This document shows, piece after piece, positions 34,188 to 43,951 of a stretch of 64,000 nucleotides of DNA. Made by a program: the position numbers and the translations under genes. This stretch comes from Erythrobacter litoralis HTCC2594 (lineage in GTDB: Bacteria; Pseudomonadota; Alphaproteobacteria; Sphingomonadales; Sphingomonadaceae). The notes under the pieces were generated by a model. That model was not told where the DNA came from and did no database searches. It saw nothing but the letters and a program-made list of their open reading frames with translations. Positions within the stretch are counted from its first letter, which is position 1, and each line of letters begins with the position of its first letter. The DNA lies in the NCBI RefSeq assembly GCF_000013005.1, contig NC_007722.1, positions 749,501 to 813,500 on the forward strand. Direction: 5' to 3'.

Positions 34188-34631
34188 TCAGTCAGCTCTC
34201 CACCCCATTCCTAAACTTCGCACTTTGCCCTCATGCTGACGGGAGCCAGTCTGGATGCCATCGCCGCTCATCGCGCCTCCGCTCGCAGCGTCACCAACCA
34301 GATATCTGGCCGGGTGAACAGCCGCATCGGGATCAGGATCGTGCCAAGCCCCGCGCCCGTAATGACCGCCTTCGCCTATATCGACGACCCAGGCCTGGTC
34401 GCCGGCGACAATGACCTGGCACGGCCCGGCGCGATCGGGATTGGGGAGGGGCGAACCCGTGCCGCACAGTACCAGGTGCAGCCCATCGTCGAAGGTCAGG
34501 CCGTTGCCGGCAACGCGCGCCTCGGCCGCGCGCTCGAAGACCGCCTGGCCGATCTGCCGCTGGAACAACAGGGTCGCACCCACAATCAGCAGGATCAGCG
34601 CCAACAACCCCAACGCAATTTTCTTGGCCAT
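34188..34631 (-). pseudogene. Truncated metallo-beta-lactamase-fold hydrolase
   Basis: An N-terminal membrane anchor (ALGLLALILLIVGATLLFQ) is followed by the first strands of an RNase Z-like MBL fold: LVLCGTGSPLPNPDRAGPC and AWVVDIGEG. The sequence then loses all likeness to the family, and the HxHxDH zinc motif that should follow within about 40 residues is missing. A second frame in the same stretch reads a protein-like tail (AGLGTILIPMRLFTRPDIW), so a deletion probably joined two gene ends. It lies beside the foreign-looking islet, which may have caused the damage. The ATG start precedes the anchor. Confidence 0.65.
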
Positions 34632-34731
34632 TGCCGCTCTCCCCCGATGCACAGCCTTTCCCTTTGCGCCACCCTAGCTTGCTCGCTAAGGGACGTGCCA
34701 CCCTGAAATCGTAACGGATTCTGCACCTCCC

Positions 34732-35448
34732 ATGGCTCTTCCCGAGATGAAACGCGTCCTGCTGAAGCTCTCCGGCGAAGTGCTGATGGGGGAGCAGGAT
34801 TACGGTATCGATCCGGCCTTCGTCATGGAACTGGCGAAGGAAGTGAAGGCGGCCAGGGAGCAGGGTCTGCAGATCTGTCTTGTGATCGGCGGCGGCAACA
34901 TCTTCCGCGGGATGGCGGGCGCAGCGCAGGGGATGGAGCGCGCGCAGGCCGATTACATGGGCATGCTGGCAACCGTCATGAACGCGCTGGCGATGCAGAG
35001 CGCGCTCGAGCAGCTTGGCGTGCATACGCGTGTGCAGTCGGCGATCCAGATGGACCAGGTCTGCGAGCCGGTGATCCGTCGCCGCGCCGAACGGCATCTC
35101 GAAAAAGACCGCGTGGTGATCTTCGCTGCCGGTGTCGGCGCGCCCTATTTCACCACCGACAGCGGGGCGGCATTGCGCGCGGCGGAAATGAATTGCGACG
35201 CGCTGCTCAAAGGCACCAGCGTCGACGGGGTGTATGACAGCGATCCCAAGACCAACCCCGATGCCAAACGTTACGATACGGTGGGGTACGGCAAGGTACT
35301 GGCCGACAACCTCAAGGTCATGGACGCCTCCGCCGTGGCGCTGTGCCGCGACAACGACATTCCGATCATCGTATTCTCGATCCGCGAGAAGGGTAACCTG
35401 GCCCGTGTCCTCGCCGGCGAGGGTGTGCAGACGGTCGTGCAGAATTGA
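34732..35448 (+). CDS. pyrH: Uridylate (UMP) kinase
   Basis: A 238-residue hexameric bacterial UMP kinase that phosphorylates UMP to UDP in pyrimidine nucleotide synthesis. Visible motifs are the phosphate-binding [14 protein letters not shown] at the N-terminus, [13 protein letters not shown], and the base-binding [29 protein letters not shown] follows. There is no signal peptide. frr follows 33 bases later, a conserved pair. Confidence 0.96.
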   Translation: MALPEMKRVLLKLSGEVLMGEQDYGIDPAFVMELAKEVKAAREQGLQICLVIGGGNIFRGMAGAAQGMERAQADYMGMLATVMNALAMQSALEQLGVHTRVQSAIQMDQVCEPVIRRRAERHLEKDRVVIFAAGVGAPYFTTDSGAALRAAEMNCDALLKGTSVDGVYDSDPKTNPDAKRYDTVGYGKVLADNLKVMDASAVALCRDNDIPIIVFSIREKGNLARVLAGEGVQTVVQN

Positions 35449-35481
35449 GATAGAACAAGAGTTTGCAAGGGGAAGTTTGAG

Positions 35482-36039
35482 ATGGCGAAATACGACAAGG
35501 CCGATATCGAGCGCCGCATGGCGGGCGCGGTCGAAAGCCTCAAGAGCGATCTTTCCGGCCTGCGCACGGGCCGTGCCAACACCAGCCTGCTCGATCCCGT
35601 GGTGGTCGAGGTCTATGGCGCGATGATGCCGCTCAACCAGGTCGCGACGGTCAATGCGCCCGAGCCGCGCATGCTCGCGGTGCAGGTGTGGGACAAGGCC
35701 AATGTCTCGGCGGTCGAGAAAGGTATCACAAAGGCCAATCTCGGCCTCAACCCGATGACCGATGGGCAAACGGTGCGCCTGCCGATGCCCGACCTGACCG
35801 AGGAACGGCGCAAGGAGCTCGCCAAACTCGCGGGCCAGTATGCCGAGAAGGCCAAGATCGCCATCCGCAACGTCCGCCGCGACGGGATGGAAGACCTGAA
35901 GGCCGACGAAAAGGCCAAGGACATCTCCGAAGACGACCGCAAGCGGATGGAGGACGAGGTCCAGAAGCTGACCGACAAATATGTCGCCGAAGCCGATTCC
36001 GCCGCCGAGGCGAAGGAAAAGGAAATCATGACGCAGTGA
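35482..36039 (+). CDS. frr: Ribosome recycling factor
   Basis: A 185-residue RRF, which with EF-G splits post-termination ribosomes. Conserved parts are the N-terminal helix, [20 protein letters not shown], the domain II strand [15 protein letters not shown], and the C-terminal helices [18 protein letters not shown]. Length is exactly usual. It follows pyrH and precedes an inverted repeat element and uppS. Confidence 0.97.
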   Translation: MAKYDKADIERRMAGAVESLKSDLSGLRTGRANTSLLDPVVVEVYGAMMPLNQVATVNAPEPRMLAVQVWDKANVSAVEKGITKANLGLNPMTDGQTVRLPMPDLTEERRKELAKLAGQYAEKAKIAIRNVRRDGMEDLKADEKAKDISEDDRKRMEDEVQKLTDKYVAEADSAAEAKEKEIMTQ

Positions 36040-36064
36040 GGGGTTTTGCGATTTCCCCTCAGCC

Positions 36065-36156
36065 GTTCGGGCTGAGCCTGTCGAAGCCCTGTCCTTTTTC
36101 TGGCGAGCGTGTGGCTTCAAAAGAAAGTGCAGCCCTTCGACAGGCTCAGGGCGAAC
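36065..36156. repeat. Sphingomonad-type inverted palindromic repeat between frr and uppS
   Basis: Two 22-base arms face each other: left arm 36065-36086 (GTTCGGGCTGAGCCTGTCGA...) and right arm 36135-36156 (...GACAGGCTCAGGGCGAAC), which are near-perfect reverse complements. The spacer is about 48 bases. The same arms occur at 55861-55931 inside yciB. The element could form a hairpin in the frr-uppS transcript. Its origin is a REP-like intergenic repeat. Confidence 0.8.
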
Positions 36157-36168
36157 GGATTATGAATA

Positions 36169-36846
36169 ATGTCCCATAATCCCGCCAAACACGTCGCCAT
36201 CATCATGGATGGCAATGGGCGCTGGGCCAAGCGCAAGCACCTGCCGCGCGCCATGGGGCACCGCAAGGGCGTTGAGGCGGTGCGCGAGCTGGTGCGCAGC
36301 CTCAAGGACACCGATATCGAGTGCCTGACGCTGTACGCCTTCAGCTCCGAAAACTGGAAGCGGCCCGAGGACGAGGTCGACGACCTGATGGATCTGATGC
36401 GCAAGTTCATCAAATCCGACTTGCCCGAGTTCATTGCCAACGACGTGAAGCTGCACATCCTTGGCGACTGGCGCGCGCTCGCGCCCGATATCGTCGCCAT
36501 GCTGGAAGATGCGCTGGAGCAGACCAAAAACGGCTCGCGCACGATAGCGGTGGCGCTCAATTACGGTGGCCAGGCGGAGATCGTCCACGCGGCGCGCGCG
36601 GCGGCCGCCACCGGTGAGATCACCGAAGAGGCTATCGAAGCCAATCTGTTCTCGGCCGGGCTGCCGCCGCTCGACTTGCTGATCCGCACCAGCGGCGAGG
36701 TGCGGCTGTCGAATTTCCTGCTGTGGCAAGCGGCCTATGCGGAAATGCTGTTTGTCGATACCTTGTGGCCCGACTTCACGCCTGCGCACCTGCAGCAGGC
36801 GCTCGACACTTTCGCCAACAGGGAGAGACGTTTTGGCGGACGCTGA
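36169..36846 (+). CDS. uppS: Undecaprenyl diphosphate synthase
   Basis: A 225-residue cis-prenyltransferase that makes the C55 lipid carrier for peptidoglycan and O-antigen. The N-terminal signature is HVAIIMDGNGRWAKRKH with the catalytic Asp, followed by RAMGHRKGVEAVR and LTLYAFSSENWKRP. The C-terminal signature is DLLIRTSGEVRLSNFLLWQ. The ATG lies in the tail of the palindromic repeat. cdsA overlaps its end. Confidence 0.96.
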   Translation: MSHNPAKHVAIIMDGNGRWAKRKHLPRAMGHRKGVEAVRELVRSLKDTDIECLTLYAFSSENWKRPEDEVDDLMDLMRKFIKSDLPEFIANDVKLHILGDWRALAPDIVAMLEDALEQTKNGSRTIAVALNYGGQAEIVHAARAAAATGEITEEAIEANLFSAGLPPLDLLIRTSGEVRLSNFLLWQAAYAEMLFVDTLWPDFTPAHLQQALDTFANRERRFGGR

Positions 36847-37567
36847 CAACGCACAGGCCATGCCGGTCGGGCGTATTCCCAGGCGCAATGCGGATTTGCC
36901 GGTGCGGCTGGCTTCGGCCGTTGTGCTGCTCGCGATCCTCGGTGCGGCGCTGTGGTTCAACGATCCCTACAAGATGTGGCTGATCGTCGTCGTAGCTTTG
37001 ATCTGCTTCGTCGAGTTCGTGTTGCTGGTGGTCAAGGCGACCGATAATATGCCCTATCGCGGGGCGGGAATCCTCGCCGGCGCGGTCTATATCGGGCTCG
37101 CCGCGATCACCATGATCGACCTGCAATTGCAGGCTTTCGGCGCTGCCATAGGCGCGGTCGTGTTCACCGATACCTTCGCCTATTTCTTCGGCCGCGCCAT
37201 CGGCGGGCCGAAGATCGCGCCGAGCATCAGCCCGTCCAAAACCTGGGCCGGACTGTTCGGCGGGATGATCGGCGCGGCGATCTTCATGATCGGCCTCGGC
37301 ATCGTGCACTTCAGCGTGCAGGGCTACACCATCGGCGACATGGGGGCGGAATTGCAGGTCGAATTCGGCACCATCATCGCCATCGGCATGGCGCTGGCGG
37401 TGATCGCGCAGATGGGCGATTTCTTCCAGAGCTGGCTCAAGCGCAAGGCGGGGGTAAAGGATTCCTCGAAGCTGATTCCCGGCCATGGCGGCGTGTTCGA
37501 CAGGATCGACGGACTCTTGCCTGTCAGCATCGTTGTCGGTGCGCTCGCCAATATATTCGCGGGCTAA
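36833..37567 (+). CDS. cdsA: Phosphatidate cytidylyltransferase
   Basis: An integral membrane enzyme of 244 residues that makes CDP-diacylglycerol. The C-terminal CDS signature is GDFFQSWLKRKAGVKDSSKLIPGHGGVFDRIDGL, with the substrate Asp/Lys cluster, after six to eight transmembrane helices. The start is taken as a TTG overlapping the end of uppS, with GGGAGA upstream; an ATG 27 bases later is the alternative. The short length (about 245) is usual for alphaproteobacteria. dxr follows after four bases. Confidence 0.9.
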   Translation: MADADNAQAMPVGRIPRRNADLPVRLASAVVLLAILGAALWFNDPYKMWLIVVVALICFVEFVLLVVKATDNMPYRGAGILAGAVYIGLAAITMIDLQLQAFGAAIGAVVFTDTFAYFFGRAIGGPKIAPSISPSKTWAGLFGGMIGAAIFMIGLGIVHFSVQGYTIGDMGAELQVEFGTIIAIGMALAVIAQMGDFFQSWLKRKAGVKDSSKLIPGHGGVFDRIDGLLPVSIVVGALANIFAG

Positions 37568-37571
37568 GGCG

Positions 37572-38726
37572 ATGCGTTCGATTACCATCCTTGGCGCTAC
37601 GGGCTCGGTCGGGGCTTCGACGCTCGACCTGATCCGCCGCGAGCGCGAGGTGTGGCGCGTCGAAGCGCTGACCGCCAATTGCAGCGCGAAGGAGCTTGCC
37701 GCGCTGGCGCGCGAATTCGATGCCAAGGTTGCAGTAGTGGGCGACGAGGGGTGCCTCGCCGACCTGCGCGAGGCGCTGTCGGGTAGCGGGATCGAAGCGG
37801 CTGGTGGCCGCTCGGCTTTGTGCGAAGCGGCGGCGCGTCCGGTCGATATCACCGTCGCGGCGATCGTCGGCTGCGCGGGGCTCGGCCCGGTCATGGCGGC
37901 GATCGAGCAGGGCGGCACCATCGCGCTTGCCAACAAGGAAGCGCTGGTTTCCGCGGGCGACGTCATGACGGCGGCGGTCGCGAAGCACGGCGCGACGTTG
38001 CTGCCGGTCGACAGCGAGCACAACGCAATCTTCCAGTGCCTGCAGGGCAACACTATCGAGGAAGTGCGCTGGATCACGCTGACCGCCAGCGGGGGCCCGC
38101 TGCGCACGCTCTCGGCAGACGAGCTTCACGCCGTCACACCCGCGCAAGCCGTGGCGCATCCCAATTGGGACATGGGTGCCAAGATCAGCGTCGATTCAGC
38201 CACGATGATGAACAAGGGCCTTGAGTTCATCGAGGCGCACCACCTGTTCCCGGTCGGGCTCGACAGGATCCGGATCGTCGTTCATCCGCAAAGCGTGATC
38301 CATTCCATGGTCGAATATCGCGACGGCTCGACCCTCGCGCAGCTCGGGCCATCGGACATGAAAGTGCCGATCGCCTCGTGCCTCGCCTGGCCGCGGCGGA
38401 TGGAAACGGGCTGCGAACCGCTCGACCTAGTGGCACAGGGCGAGCTGACCTTTTTCGCTCCCGACGAGGAGCGCTTCCCGGCCACGCGGCTGGCGCGCGA
38501 GGCGGCGGAGGCGGGCGGGTCGGCCCCGGCGGTGCTGAATGCCGCCAACGAGATCGCGGTCGCCGCCTTCCTCGACGGTCAGATACCGTTCACGCGCATT
38601 GCCCTATCGGTCGAGGACACCCTCGCGCAATCCGACCTGCCACCGGCACCGACTTCGCTCGACGACGTTCTTGCGGTAGACAGTGCCGCACGAGAGCGGG
38701 CCCGCGCCCTTCTGGAGATCGCCTGA
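37572..38726 (+). CDS. dxr: 1-deoxy-D-xylulose 5-phosphate reductoisomerase
   Basis: A 384-residue NADPH-dependent enzyme of the MEP isoprenoid pathway that converts DXP to MEP. The N-terminal Rossmann motif is ITILGATGSVGASTLDLI. Substrate and metal residues are visible in LANKEALVSAG and PVDSEHNAIFQCL, with ASGGPLR next to the flexible loop and WDMGAKISVDSATMMNKGLE. It feeds IPP to uppS and the polyprenyl synthase. The order uppS-cdsA-dxr-rseP-bamA is widely conserved. Confidence 0.96.
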   Translation: MRSITILGATGSVGASTLDLIRREREVWRVEALTANCSAKELAALAREFDAKVAVVGDEGCLADLREALSGSGIEAAGGRSALCEAAARPVDITVAAIVGCAGLGPVMAAIEQGGTIALANKEALVSAGDVMTAAVAKHGATLLPVDSEHNAIFQCLQGNTIEEVRWITLTASGGPLRTLSADELHAVTPAQAVAHPNWDMGAKISVDSATMMNKGLEFIEAHHLFPVGLDRIRIVVHPQSVIHSMVEYRDGSTLAQLGPSDMKVPIASCLAWPRRMETGCEPLDLVAQGELTFFAPDEERFPATRLAREAAEAGGSAPAVLNAANEIAVAAFLDGQIPFTRIALSVEDTLAQSDLPPAPTSLDDVLAVDSAARERARALLEIA

Positions 38727-38729
38727 CCG

Positions 38730-39911
38730 ATGTTCGAATCGCCGCCTTTCTGGATGTATATCCTCGGTTTCCTGCTGCTGCTGGGGCCGCTGATTACGCT
38801 GCACGAGCTGGGCCATTACCTCGTCGGGCGCTGGTTCGGTGTCGGCGCGCAGGCGTTCTCGATCGGTTTCGGCAAGGAGATGATCGGCTGGACCGACCGC
38901 TGGGGCACCCGCTGGAAGATCTCCGCACTTCCCCTCGGCGGATACGTCCAGTTCAAGGGCGACATGAACCCTGCGAGCGTGGGGGCGGCCGGAGACGCGC
39001 ACGACGATACGACCTTCGGCGTCGGCACCGACGAAGCGCTGGCCGAGGACGATGATCGCGCGGTGGTCGGCGCGCCGTTCCACCATGCATCGCTGGGCAA
39101 GCGCGCCCTGATCGTCGCGGCCGGGCCGGTCGCGAACATCATCGTGACGCTGGCCATTTTCGCCGGCTTTTTCATGGCCATCGGCGAGCCGACCGCGCGC
39201 GATGTCGACGAACAGCTGACCGTGGCGGAATTCACCGAGGAATCGGCGGCGCAGCGGGCCGGCATCGCGATCGGCGACCGCATCGTCGCGGTCGAGGGCG
39301 AACCGATGGCGACGCTGCGCGATTTGCAGCAGGCGGTGATGCCCTATCCCGGTCGCACGCTCGATGTGACCGTCCTTCGCGATGGCGACGAGCAGACGAT
39401 CCCCGTTCAGGTCCGCGGCGTCGAGATGGAGGACCGCTTCGGCAATCCCTCCAAGATCGGGCTGATCGGCGTGCAGGCCGCCGGTGCCGAATACGATTTC
39501 GAGCCGCGCGGGCCGATCGAGAGCGTGGGCCTGGCGGTCGAAAGCACGCTCGATATGGCCGACCTGATGGTGACCGGGGTGGCCCAGATCGTGACCGGCG
39601 AACGCTCGGTCAAGGAGCTCGGCGGACCCATCAAGATCGCCAAATATTCCGGCGAACAGCTGAGCCTCGGCTGGCTCGCTTTCATCAACTTCGCCGCGTT
39701 GATCTCGCTTAACTTGGCATTCATCAACCTCCTGCCAATTCCCGCCCTCGACGGCGGGCACCTGGCTTTCTACGCGGCAGAGGCTGTCCGTAGGAAACCG
39801 GTCGGCCCCCGCGGAATGGAACTGGCGTATCGCACCGGTGTGGGCCTCGTGCTCGTGCTGATGCTGTTCGTCACCTTTAACGACCTGGCCTCGCTTTCCC
39901 TGTTCGGGTGA
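38730..39911 (+). CDS. rseP: Site-2 intramembrane zinc metalloprotease RseP
   Basis: A 393-residue S2P protease with the zinc motif HELGH (H25, E26, H29) in the first transmembrane helix and the NxxPxPxLDGG motif (NLLPIPALDGGH) in the third. One PDZ-like domain lies between (ESAAQRAGIAIGDRIVAVEGEPM). It cleaves membrane anti-sigma factors to release envelope-stress sigma factors. The region between residues 85 and 110 is acidic. It is the fourth gene of the uppS to bamA run, starting three bases after dxr. Confidence 0.95.
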   Translation: MFESPPFWMYILGFLLLLGPLITLHELGHYLVGRWFGVGAQAFSIGFGKEMIGWTDRWGTRWKISALPLGGYVQFKGDMNPASVGAAGDAHDDTTFGVGTDEALAEDDDRAVVGAPFHHASLGKRALIVAAGPVANIIVTLAIFAGFFMAIGEPTARDVDEQLTVAEFTEESAAQRAGIAIGDRIVAVEGEPMATLRDLQQAVMPYPGRTLDVTVLRDGDEQTIPVQVRGVEMEDRFGNPSKIGLIGVQAAGAEYDFEPRGPIESVGLAVESTLDMADLMVTGVAQIVTGERSVKELGGPIKIAKYSGEQLSLGWLAFINFAALISLNLAFINLLPIPALDGGHLAFYAAEAVRRKPVGPRGMELAYRTGVGLVLVLMLFVTFNDLASLSLFG

Positions 39912-40081
39912 ATGTCGGGGACAGGACTGGAGCTAACGGGCCTATTCGGCAGGGATTGCTTGATCGGGGGCGACGCATCGGGCACAGGGCGGCGGATTGA
40001 TGGATTGATCGATCCGGGCCCCGATGCGCCAGGCAGGCCATGCCGGGCCGGATGAGAAACTGGACGGGACAAATTTTCGCA

Positions 40082-42775
40082 ATGAATGGCACCGCTAAGG
40101 GCCCTGCGCCTGTTTCGCGCAAGACCGGACAATGGGCGTTCGCACTGCTGTCGAGCACCATGCTGGCGGGCATTCCCGCCGGCGTGCTCGCGCAGGACAC
40201 GACCATTCCGACGACTTCTGCAAACACCGCCCAGCCTGCGCCTGCACCGGCACCGCAACCGCAGGGCGACATCATCCAGACGATCGCCGTGCAGGGCGCC
40301 CAGCGCCTCGAGCCGCAGACGATCCTCACCTATATCGACATCCGCCCGGGCCAGGAATACACGCAGGTCCTCGCCGACCAGGCGCTGAAGGATCTCTACC
40401 AGACCGAGCTGTTCGCCAACGCCAGCGTCCGCAACGAGAACGGCAATGTCGTGATCGAGGTGACCGAAAATCCGGTCATCAACCGCATCATTCTGGAAGG
40501 CAACAAGCGGCTCAAGAACGACAAGATCGTTCCCGAGATCAAGCTGGCGCCGCGCCAGATCTTCACCCGTTCCAAAGTCCGCGCCGACGTCGCCCGCATC
40601 ATCGAGCTCTACAAGCGGCAGGGCCGCTTTGCCGCGACGGTCGAGCCGAAGACGGTCCAGCTCAGCCAGAACCGCGTCGATCTGGTGTTCGAGATTACCG
40701 AAGGGCCCAAGTCCAAGGTTCGCCAGATCAACATCATCGGCAACGAGGTATTCAGCGACGGCGACCTCAAGGGCGAGATGGTCACCAAGGAATCGCGGCT
40801 GGTCAATTTCTTCAGCGGCAACACCAGCTACGATCCCGACCGGCTGGCGTTCGACCAGCAGAAGCTGCGCGAATTCTACCTCACCGAAGGCTATGTCGAT
40901 TTCCGCGTCGTTTCCGCCGTCGCCGAGCTGACGCCCGACAAGGAAGACTTCATCATCACCTACGTCGTCGAGGAAGGCGAACGCTACAAATTCGGTGATG
41001 TGAAGGTCGATTCCAACCTGCGCGATTTCGACAGCGACACCATGACGCGCCAGCTCAATATCGAGAGCGGTGCATGGTACGATGCCAAGCGCATCGAGGA
41101 CATTACCGAGCAGCTGACCGAGCTGGCCGGCACCTTCGGTTATGCTTTTGCCGACGTGCGCCCGCAGTTCGTCCGGAACAAGGACGAGTTGACGATGGAC
41201 GTGACGCTGGTCATCAGCGAAGCCCCGCGCGTCTACGTCGAGCGGGTCGACGTCAACGGCAACACACTGACGCAGGACAAGGTCATCCGCCGCGAGATGC
41301 GCGTGGCAGAAGGCGACGCCTTCAACTCGCTCGCCGTCAAGCGGTCGACCAACCGCATCAACTCGCTCGGGTTCTTCCAGGAAGGCTTCGAGATCGAGCA
41401 GGCGGAAACCGCCGATCCCGACCGGATTATCCTCGAAGCCAATGTCGAAGAACAGCCGACCGGCGAACTGCAGCTTTCAGCGGGTTTTTCCTCGATCGAA
41501 AGCTTCCTGCTTGCCGCATCGATCCGGCAGCGCAACTTCCGCGGCCGCGGCCAGACCGTGGGGGCCGGTGTCCAGTGGTCGCGCTTCTCGCGCTCGGCCA
41601 ACCTCAGCTTCACCGAACCCTATGTCTTCGACCGCAACATTTCGGCAGGCATCGATCTCTACCGCCGCGACATCAACAGCTTCAACTTCGTCGGGCGCGA
41701 TCGCAACACGACGTTCGAGCAATCGACCACGGGCGCGCAGCTGCGTCTCGGCGTGCCGCTGACCGAATATTTCACGCTCATCGGTAGCTACACGCTCAAC
41801 ATCGACGACATCACGCTGGACGAAAACACCTTCTTCGCCGACTTCGATGGTGACGGGGTGCGGACCTGCGAACCGCTGCTCGCCGGCCGCTTCCTGTGCG
41901 ATGTCATCGGCAGCCGGACGAGCTCGATCCTCGGCGCGAACCTCATTTACGACACGCTCAACAGTCGCTTCCGCCCCTCGGCCGGCGAGCAGGCGACGCT
42001 GGCGGTCAATTTCGCCGGGCTCGGTGGCGATGTGAAGTACATCAAGGCCGAACTGCGCGCCCGCAAATTCTGGCGTGTGCTCGGCAATTTCATCTTCTCG
42101 CTTTCGGCCGAGGGTGGCTACATCAAGGGTCTCGAAGATCGCGGCGGGCCGGGCGTGGACGACGTCCTTTTGACCGACCGCTTTTTCCTCGGCGAGCCGC
42201 AGATCCGCGGTTTCGACATTCGCGGCGTCGGCCCGCGCGTGCTACGCCAGCCGATCCTCGACGACGGGAGCGGCAATCCGGTGGTGATTACCGATCGCAA
42301 CCGCATTTCCGACGATGCCATCGGCGGCAACACCTATTACCTCGGCCGTGCGGAACTCGAAATCCCGCTCGGCAGCGGCGCGGCCGATCTCGGCCTGCGT
42401 CCTTCGGTCTTCGTCGATGTCGGTGCGCTGTTCAATGTGACCGCCCCGACGCTGACGCAAAGCCCGTTCCCCGGCGGCCTCAGCTTCCAGGTGCGGGATG
42501 CCAGCGGCAATCCCTTGTTCATCAGCGAGGATGGATTACCTACCCTCGAAACGGTGGATTCGAACGGCAACCCGCTTTCGCCGCTGAACCAGACCATCGA
42601 CCCCTTCCAGGAGGTGTTCCTGGGCGATTCCGCCAGTCCGCGTGTTTCGGTGGGTATCGGGGTCAACTGGAATTCGCCCTTCGGTCCGTTCCGGATCGAC
42701 TTCGCCCACGTGCTGAAGAAACAGCCGGGCGACGACACCAAGAGATTCTCCTTCAACGTAGGTACACAGTTCTAA
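40082..42775 (+). CDS. bamA: Outer membrane protein assembly factor BamA
   Basis: About 897 residues: a signal peptide (cleavage after VLAQ), five POTRA domains from about residue 60 to 410, then a 16-strand Omp85 barrel. POTRA boundaries show as repeated strands such as IQTIAVQGAQRLEPQ and VRQINIIGNEVFSDGDL. The conserved lid-loop motif reads RGFDIRGVGPR here, and the protein ends NVGTQF with a terminal Phe. It inserts barrel proteins in the outer membrane. Start ambiguity: an ATG 30 bases upstream is also possible. The stop overlaps the next gene by one base. Confidence 0.95.
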   Translation: MNGTAKGPAPVSRKTGQWAFALLSSTMLAGIPAGVLAQDTTIPTTSANTAQPAPAPAPQPQGDIIQTIAVQGAQRLEPQTILTYIDIRPGQEYTQVLADQALKDLYQTELFANASVRNENGNVVIEVTENPVINRIILEGNKRLKNDKIVPEIKLAPRQIFTRSKVRADVARIIELYKRQGRFAATVEPKTVQLSQNRVDLVFEITEGPKSKVRQINIIGNEVFSDGDLKGEMVTKESRLVNFFSGNTSYDPDRLAFDQQKLREFYLTEGYVDFRVVSAVAELTPDKEDFIITYVVEEGERYKFGDVKVDSNLRDFDSDTMTRQLNIESGAWYDAKRIEDITEQLTELAGTFGYAFADVRPQFVRNKDELTMDVTLVISEAPRVYVERVDVNGNTLTQDKVIRREMRVAEGDAFNSLAVKRSTNRINSLGFFQEGFEIEQAETADPDRIILEANVEEQPTGELQLSAGFSSIESFLLAASIRQRNFRGRGQTVGAGVQWSRFSRSANLSFTEPYVFDRNISAGIDLYRRDINSFNFVGRDRNTTFEQSTTGAQLRLGVPLTEYFTLIGSYTLNIDDITLDENTFFADFDGDGVRTCEPLLAGRFLCDVIGSRTSSILGANLIYDTLNSRFRPSAGEQATLAVNFAGLGGDVKYIKAELRARKFWRVLGNFIFSLSAEGGYIKGLEDRGGPGVDDVLLTDRFFLGEPQIRGFDIRGVGPRVLRQPILDDGSGNPVVITDRNRISDDAIGGNTYYLGRAELEIPLGSGAADLGLRPSVFVDVGALFNVTAPTLTQSPFPGGLSFQVRDASGNPLFISEDGLPTLETVDSNGNPLSPLNQTIDPFQEVFLGDSASPRVSVGIGVNWNSPFGPFRIDFAHVLKKQPGDDTKRFSFNVGTQF

Positions 42776-43470
42776 TGCACACCTTCATCAAGACTTCGCT
42801 CACCGCCGCTCTCGCCGTCGCAGGCACCGGCATGGTCGCCGCTCCCGCCACCGCGCAGGTGGCCGGCATCGCGACCAGCAGCCCAGAAGCCACGATCCTG
42901 CAGTCGCAGGCGCGCATCAACGCCTATCAGCAGATCAGCCAGACCTATGCCACGCAGATCCAGCAGATCGGCACGGCAAGGCAGGAACTGCAGACGCTGC
43001 AGCAGGGCCTCGACACCAATAACGACCGCAACGTGACGCAGGCCGAAATCGACGCCCAGCCGGCCGTGTGGCAGCAGGTCGAGGCCAAGCAGGCGCAGAT
43101 CGACCAGCTCTCGCAGCCGATCGTGATGGCGCAATATTACGTCATCGAGCAGCTGCTCGGCCGTTATGGCGAAGCGCAGCAGCAGGTGATCCAGCAGAAG
43201 AACATCCAGATCATGCTGGCGCCCGAAGCGTTTCAGTATGCCGCCGATGGTGCCAATGTGACGCCGGACATTCTCAATGCGCTGAACACGCTTGTGCCCT
43301 CGGTCAATACCACTCCGCCGGCCGGTTACCAGCCGCGCCGCGAGACCGTGGCCCTGCACCAGAGCGTGCAGCAGCTGATCATCGCCGCAGCTACCCAGCA
43401 GGCCCGCGCGCAGGCGGCCCAGGGTGGCCAGCAGCCGGCCCCGGCGCAGCAGCAGCCCACCGGTCGCTAA
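42775..43470 (+). CDS. OmpH/Skp-family periplasmic chaperone
   Basis: A 231-residue periplasmic protein with a signal peptide (ending ATAQ) and a long helical, Gln-rich central region ([27 protein letters not shown]), typical of the Skp trimer tentacles. It differs from E. coli Skp by a C-terminal extension of about 60 residues rich in Ala/Gln/Pro ([11 protein letters not shown]). An EF-hand-like loop reads [12 protein letters not shown], possibly binding calcium; that is only a pattern. It sits after bamA and before fabZ, the usual place for skp. Confidence 0.85.
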   Translation: MHTFIKTSLTAALAVAGTGMVAAPATAQVAGIATSSPEATILQSQARINAYQQISQTYATQIQQIGTARQELQTLQQGLDTNNDRNVTQAEIDAQPAVWQQVEAKQAQIDQLSQPIVMAQYYVIEQLLGRYGEAQQQVIQQKNIQIMLAPEAFQYAADGANVTPDILNALNTLVPSVNTTPPAGYQPRRETVALHQSVQQLIIAAATQQARAQAAQGGQQPAPAQQQPTGR

Positions 43471-43495
43471 ACCTCAGCGCGACGGGGGCAGCGGT

Positions 43496-43951
43496 ATGAG
43501 CGAACAGGGTTCGTATGACATCCAGCAGGTGCTGAAAGCGCTGCCGCATCGCTATCCGCTGCTCCTGGTCGACCGGGTCAAGTCGATGGATTTGGGGGAA
43601 CGCATCCACGCCGTCAAAGGCGTGACGATGAACGAAGAGTTCTTCCAGGGCCATTTCCCCGGCGCGCCGATCATGCCCGGCGTCCTGCAGGTGGAAGCGA
43701 TGGCGCAGGCCGCCGCGATCCTCGGCATCGAGACACTGGAACTGGCCGGGACCGGCAAGCTGGTGTTCTTCATGGGCATCGAGAATGCCAAGTTCCGCAA
43801 GCCCGTGACGCCCGGGTGCCTGCTCGACCTCGAAGTCGAATTCACCCAGAAGCGCAGCCGCGTCTACAAGTTCAGGGGCAAGGCGAGCGTGGAAGGCGTG
43901 ACGACCAGCGAGGCGGAATTTACGGCGATGATCGCGGATCCTCCAGCGTGA
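43496..43951 (+). CDS. fabZ: (3R)-hydroxyacyl-ACP dehydratase
   Basis: A 151-residue hot-dog fold dehydratase of fatty acid synthesis. The catalytic His lies in [14 protein letters not shown] and the catalytic Glu in [11 protein letters not shown]. It begins [22 protein letters not shown], a typical FabZ start. The ATG chosen has GGGGGCAGCG upstream; a longer frame runs into the preceding gene. lpxA/lpxD do not follow here; rpmE comes next after a 400-base gap, so the envelope run ends at fabZ. Confidence 0.95.
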   Translation: MSEQGSYDIQQVLKALPHRYPLLLVDRVKSMDLGERIHAVKGVTMNEEFFQGHFPGAPIMPGVLQVEAMAQAAAILGIETLELAGTGKLVFFMGIENAKFRKPVTPGCLLDLEVEFTQKRSRVYKFRGKASVEGVTTSEAEFTAMIADPPA

